A stretch of DNA of 8,789 bases from JAQVWU01 sp964628455. Lineage in GTDB: Bacteria > Bacillota > Clostridia > Oscillospirales > CAG-272. The notes under the pieces are model-generated. The model was not told the DNA's origin and ran no database searches. It saw only the letters and a list, made by a program, of their open reading frames with translations. Position numbers and translations under genes: made by a program. The DNA lies in assembly GCA_964628455.1 (NCBI GenBank), contig CAZVPD010000151.1:1-8789 (forward strand), read 5' to 3'. Shown one piece after another: positions 7,032 to 8,789 of this stretch. Numbering within the stretch: the first letter of the stretch is position 1; each line of letters opens with the position of its first letter.

Positions 7032-8117
7032 ATGTTATTGCAGCGCAAAGCGGCGACCCGCGCGGAGTTTGCGGAGATCCTGGCCGGGGCGCTGCCCGCC
7101 GAAGTCCTCGGGGCGGTCAACACCGTCGTCGACGACGCCGTCCCCGATGCCGACCCGAAGGCGGGATACGCTCCGGAAGTCTATAAGCTGTACCGGGCCG
7201 GCATTCTGGCGGGCAGCGACGCCTGCAGCACGTTCACACCCGGCAGCAATATCGCGCGCGCCGCGGCCGCCGCGGTCGTCACCCGCATGGCCGACGCGTC
7301 CCTTCGCGTGAAAGTCACGCTGAAAGAAGCCGTTCAGACCCTGTACGCCCCCGACGGCCGCACGAGGGTGACGCTGCGCTCGGAGGCCGCAGCCTATCTG
7401 AAAGTGGGCTGGTACGAAGAACCCGTCGTTGTCCTTTACGCGCCGGACGGCAGGACGAGGATCATGCCGAAAAGCGAGGTCGAATCCTATCTGAAAGTGG
7501 GCTGGTTCAGGGAGCCGCAGAAAATCGTCTATGAAAGCAAAAAGACGGAATACAAATGGGAGTATGACAACCATATCCGGACTTATTCGATGGAGATCCC
7601 GAAAACGGTCTACAATGCCTATCAGTCGGTCAGCCGTGACCGGCAGGGCGACTATTATAATTTATATGTGACCGATACAGCCGATGACCCGTGGATGGCC
7701 GGCATTTCCGAAACGTTTCTGCGCGGAAAAACAAACAGCGGATACGGCGATTACCGGATCGTCGAGTTTATGATCGGTTTTGTTCAGTCCTTCGAATATG
7801 TGAGGGACGATATCGGAACGGGGTATGACGAGTATCCGAAGTTCCCGCTTGAAACATTGTATGATATGGTCGGTGACTGCGAAGACACCGGCATTTTGCC
7901 GGCTTCTCTGATCAGGGAAACGGGATACGGCGTCGTGCTCGTTATGTTTGAGGATCACGTGGGTATGGGGGTTTCAGGGGAATCGACTTTGGAAGGTTAT
8001 TCCTTCGGATACGACGGACTTCCGTATTATTATGTCGAGACGACCTCCCCCGGCTGGCAGATCGGTCAGTTGCCGTCCGAACTGATCGGTTCGGAGGCAT
8101 ATATATTGCCGACATAA
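7032..8117 (+). CDS. SLH-linked transglutaminase-like cysteine enzyme, N-terminally truncated
   Basis: 361 codons from ATG 7032. Residues 5-95 match the last part of SLH 2 and all of SLH 3 of the 3916 protein. Two linker repeats follow (from ~105 and ~136, YAPDGRT and YLKVGWY/F). The C-terminal domain (~180-361) is transglutaminase-like: FPLETLYDMVGDCEDTGIL places the nucleophile at Cys283, DHVGMGV gives His309, and YYYVETT supplies Glu336 as the likely third residue. Such domains act as proteases, peptide ligases or amidases, often at the cell surface. The signal peptide and the first SLH repeats are missing, and no ribosome binding site precedes 7032, so as read it could not be exported. 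It is either a decayed or recombined gene or an assembly join at ~7045. The catalytic domain itself shows no damage. Confidence 0.78.
   Translation: MLLQRKAATRAEFAEILAGALPAEVLGAVNTVVDDAVPDADPKAGYAPEVYKLYRAGILAGSDACSTFTPGSNIARAAAAAVVTRMADASLRVKVTLKEAVQTLYAPDGRTRVTLRSEAAAYLKVGWYEEPVVVLYAPDGRTRIMPKSEVESYLKVGWFREPQKIVYESKKTEYKWEYDNHIRTYSMEIPKTVYNAYQSVSRDRQGDYYNLYVTDTADDPWMAGISETFLRGKTNSGYGDYRIVEFMIGFVQSFEYVRDDIGTGYDEYPKFPLETLYDMVGDCEDTGILPASLIRETGYGVVLVMFEDHVGMGVSGESTLEGYSFGYDGLPYYYVETTSPGWQIGQLPSELIGSEAYILPT
7045..7358 (+). repeat. Shared SLH cassette, copy 2
   Basis: Partner of 4307-4620. The left edge is abrupt: upstream of 7045 there is unrelated AT-rich DNA instead of SLH coding sequence. 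The right edge, at 7358, falls inside the DGR codons of the first linker repeat. Confidence 0.9.
7335..7509 (+). repeat. Tandem ~31-residue linker repeats in the second SLH protein
   Basis: Two units with YAPDGRTR, then SE, then AYLKVGWY or SYLKVGWF, closely like 4606-4782 in protein but strongly diverged in codons after 7358. Here the linker joins the SLH part to the transglutaminase-like domain. Confidence 0.85.
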
Positions 8118-8138
8118 AGAAACGGGAATGACCGTAAG

Positions 8139-8155
8139 ACCGGCAAAAACCCGGT
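8139..8155. terminator. Weak hairpin between convergent genes
   Basis: ACCGG (8139-8143) and CCGGT (8151-8155) with a 7-nt loop, located 22 bp after the 7032 gene stop and facing the convergent MFS gene. The position suits a terminator, but the stem is short and no T-run follows on either strand. Confidence 0.25.
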
Positions 8156-8221
8156 TAACCCTTGTATGACGCACGACAGTATAGCTTTTATAACATCCGG
8201 AACGTGTTCACTCCTGCCGGT

Positions 8222-8662
8222 TTATTCGTTTTCAGTCGGGTTCCTGTCCTTTCCGAACAGGATAAATACCGTTGTTCCGATCACTCCGAAGAAGGCTGCC
8301 GTTAAAAAGTTTGTTTCCGGTGATATGTCCCATAAGAAAGCGCTTGACAGTGCGGCCATGGAAACAATCACATCCCTTATGAGGTAATAAGTACCGAACA
8401 CAGACGCTTTATTGCCTTCCGGAGCCAACTTTACGATAAGAGCTTTTCTTGTCGGTTCTCCGAATTCTTTCAGTCCCCTGATGACAAAAGCAAAAATCAA
8501 TGCGGGAACCGTTGTTGAAAACAACAAAACCAGCGGAAACAATGTGAAGAAAACAAAAGTTATAGAGATGCATAATTTGCCTGAGGTCTTTTCGGATAAA
8601 TAGGCTACCGGAATATAGATAAACATCGCCGTTATCATTTCGACTACCGGACGTGCGGACAA
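8222..8662 (-). CDS. MFS transporter, C-terminal part (5'-truncated)
   Basis: 146 codons on the minus strand from a TTG, against roughly 400 for a full major facilitator. The sequence holds about five hydrophobic segments, and the loop RGLKEFGEPTRKALIV (~62-77) followed by GTYYLIRDV (~90-98) is typical of the C-terminal half of MFS drug or metabolite exporters. It ends in a charged tail, KDRNPTENE. An in-frame TGA lies at complement 8678-8680, and the family resemblance stops near 8665, so the N-terminal half is missing. No ribosome binding site supports the TTG. It is probably a pseudogene or a product of an assembly join, and an active transporter is unlikely from this piece. It is convergent with the 7032 gene. 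Confidence 0.7.
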   Translation of the reverse strand: MSARPVVEMITAMFIYIPVAYLSEKTSGKLCISITFVFFTLFPLVLLFSTTVPALIFAFVIRGLKEFGEPTRKALIVKLAPEGNKASVFGTYYLIRDVIVSMAALSSAFLWDISPETNFLTAAFFGVIGTTVFILFGKDRNPTENE

Positions 8663-8789
8663 TTTGTTGGACCGCTCTCAATAAATATAAATCAGCAAGG
8701 TATGTGTTTTTAGATCCACCGAACCAGAGGCAGAAATGCAGCCACCGCCGCAGGCGGCTTGCTCTTGACAGGTTGTCGGGAAAATGTTA
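8663..8789. other. Unidentified sequence at the right edge
   Basis: On the minus strand one frame is open from 8786 down to 8409 (125 codons, including the stretch RWLHFCLWFGGSKN), but its lower two-thirds overlap the clear MFS frame, so it is not a convincing gene. The region carries a CCGCC-GCA-GGCGG hairpin (8745-8757). It may be an intergenic repeat or mobile-element end joined to the MFS fragment; I cannot name it. Confidence 0.35.
8765..8789 (+). promoter_or_regulatory. Possible promoter cut by the window edge
   Basis: TTGACA at 8765-8770 followed by 17 nt and then TA at the last two bases, exactly where a -10 box would begin. It would drive a rightward gene outside the window. It cannot be confirmed without the next bases. 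Confidence 0.25.

Noticed and set aside
4313..7358. Repeated blocks as a CRISPR array or insertion sequence
   Set aside because: Both copies are in-frame SLH coding sequence; there are no short regularly spaced repeats, terminal inverted repeats or transposase.
7035..7574. Minus-strand open frame of 179 codons opposite the SLH repeats
   Set aside because: Shadow of GC-rich SLH coding sequence; similar antisense and off-frame shadows occur at the other copy of the cassette.
8409..8681. 90-codon minus-strand ORF overlapping the MFS gene
   Set aside because: The overlapping frame has clear MFS motifs and membrane segments; this one has none.

Overview
The window looks like a draft scaffold from a Gram-positive, Clostridia-like bacterium, probably an uncultured Oscillospiraceae/Lachnospiraceae relative. 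This is inferred from protein types: secreted proteins with S-layer-homology (SLH) modules, a lipoprotein solute-binding protein with an EF-hand-like loop, Shine-Dalgarno starts and the standard code. A 10-N run at 2767-2776 marks a scaffold gap. Base composition is uneven: the SLH modules are GC-rich and much of the rest is AT-richer.

Left part (1-3766), a likely defence pair. First comes the 3' part of a GmrSD-type (DUF262/DUF1524) restriction protein carrying a C-terminal DUF4268-like domain; it runs off the left edge. A 150-bp spacer with a good -10 box and two inverted repeats follows. Next is a 38-codon ORF (1511-1627) with a near-perfect Shine-Dalgarno, overlapping by ATGA the start of a UPF1/DNA2-type superfamily 1 helicase (1624-3766). 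The N gap interrupts that helicase, but it reads as one gene if the true gap length is a multiple of three.

Middle and right part (3916-8117), cell-surface genes. An SLH protein with a signal peptide, two ~31-residue linker repeats and a C-terminal OB-fold-like domain is followed by a 390-bp spacer with a promoter candidate and a start-less gene remnant, and then by an orphan solute-binding lipoprotein. The next gene carries the same SLH end and linker repeats joined to a transglutaminase-like domain (Cys283/His309/Glu336), but it lacks its signal peptide and first SLH repeats. A ~314-bp block (4307-4620 and 7045-7358) is about 91% identical between the two SLH genes and stops abruptly at both ends, which suggests recombination, gene conversion or an assembly join.

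Right edge (8118-8789). On the minus strand is the C-terminal part of an MFS transporter, whose frame is closed by a stop just upstream of the homologous part. It is followed by about 110 bp of unidentified sequence with a short GC hairpin and a -35-like box at the window edge.

Overall I see two broken genes (7032 and 8222), one gapped gene, one edge-truncated gene and one remnant, so the region is either an actively rearranged accessory region or partly misassembled. The most interesting leads are the coupled small ORF with its putative operator ahead of the helicase, and the modular SLH genes with a shared anchoring cassette.
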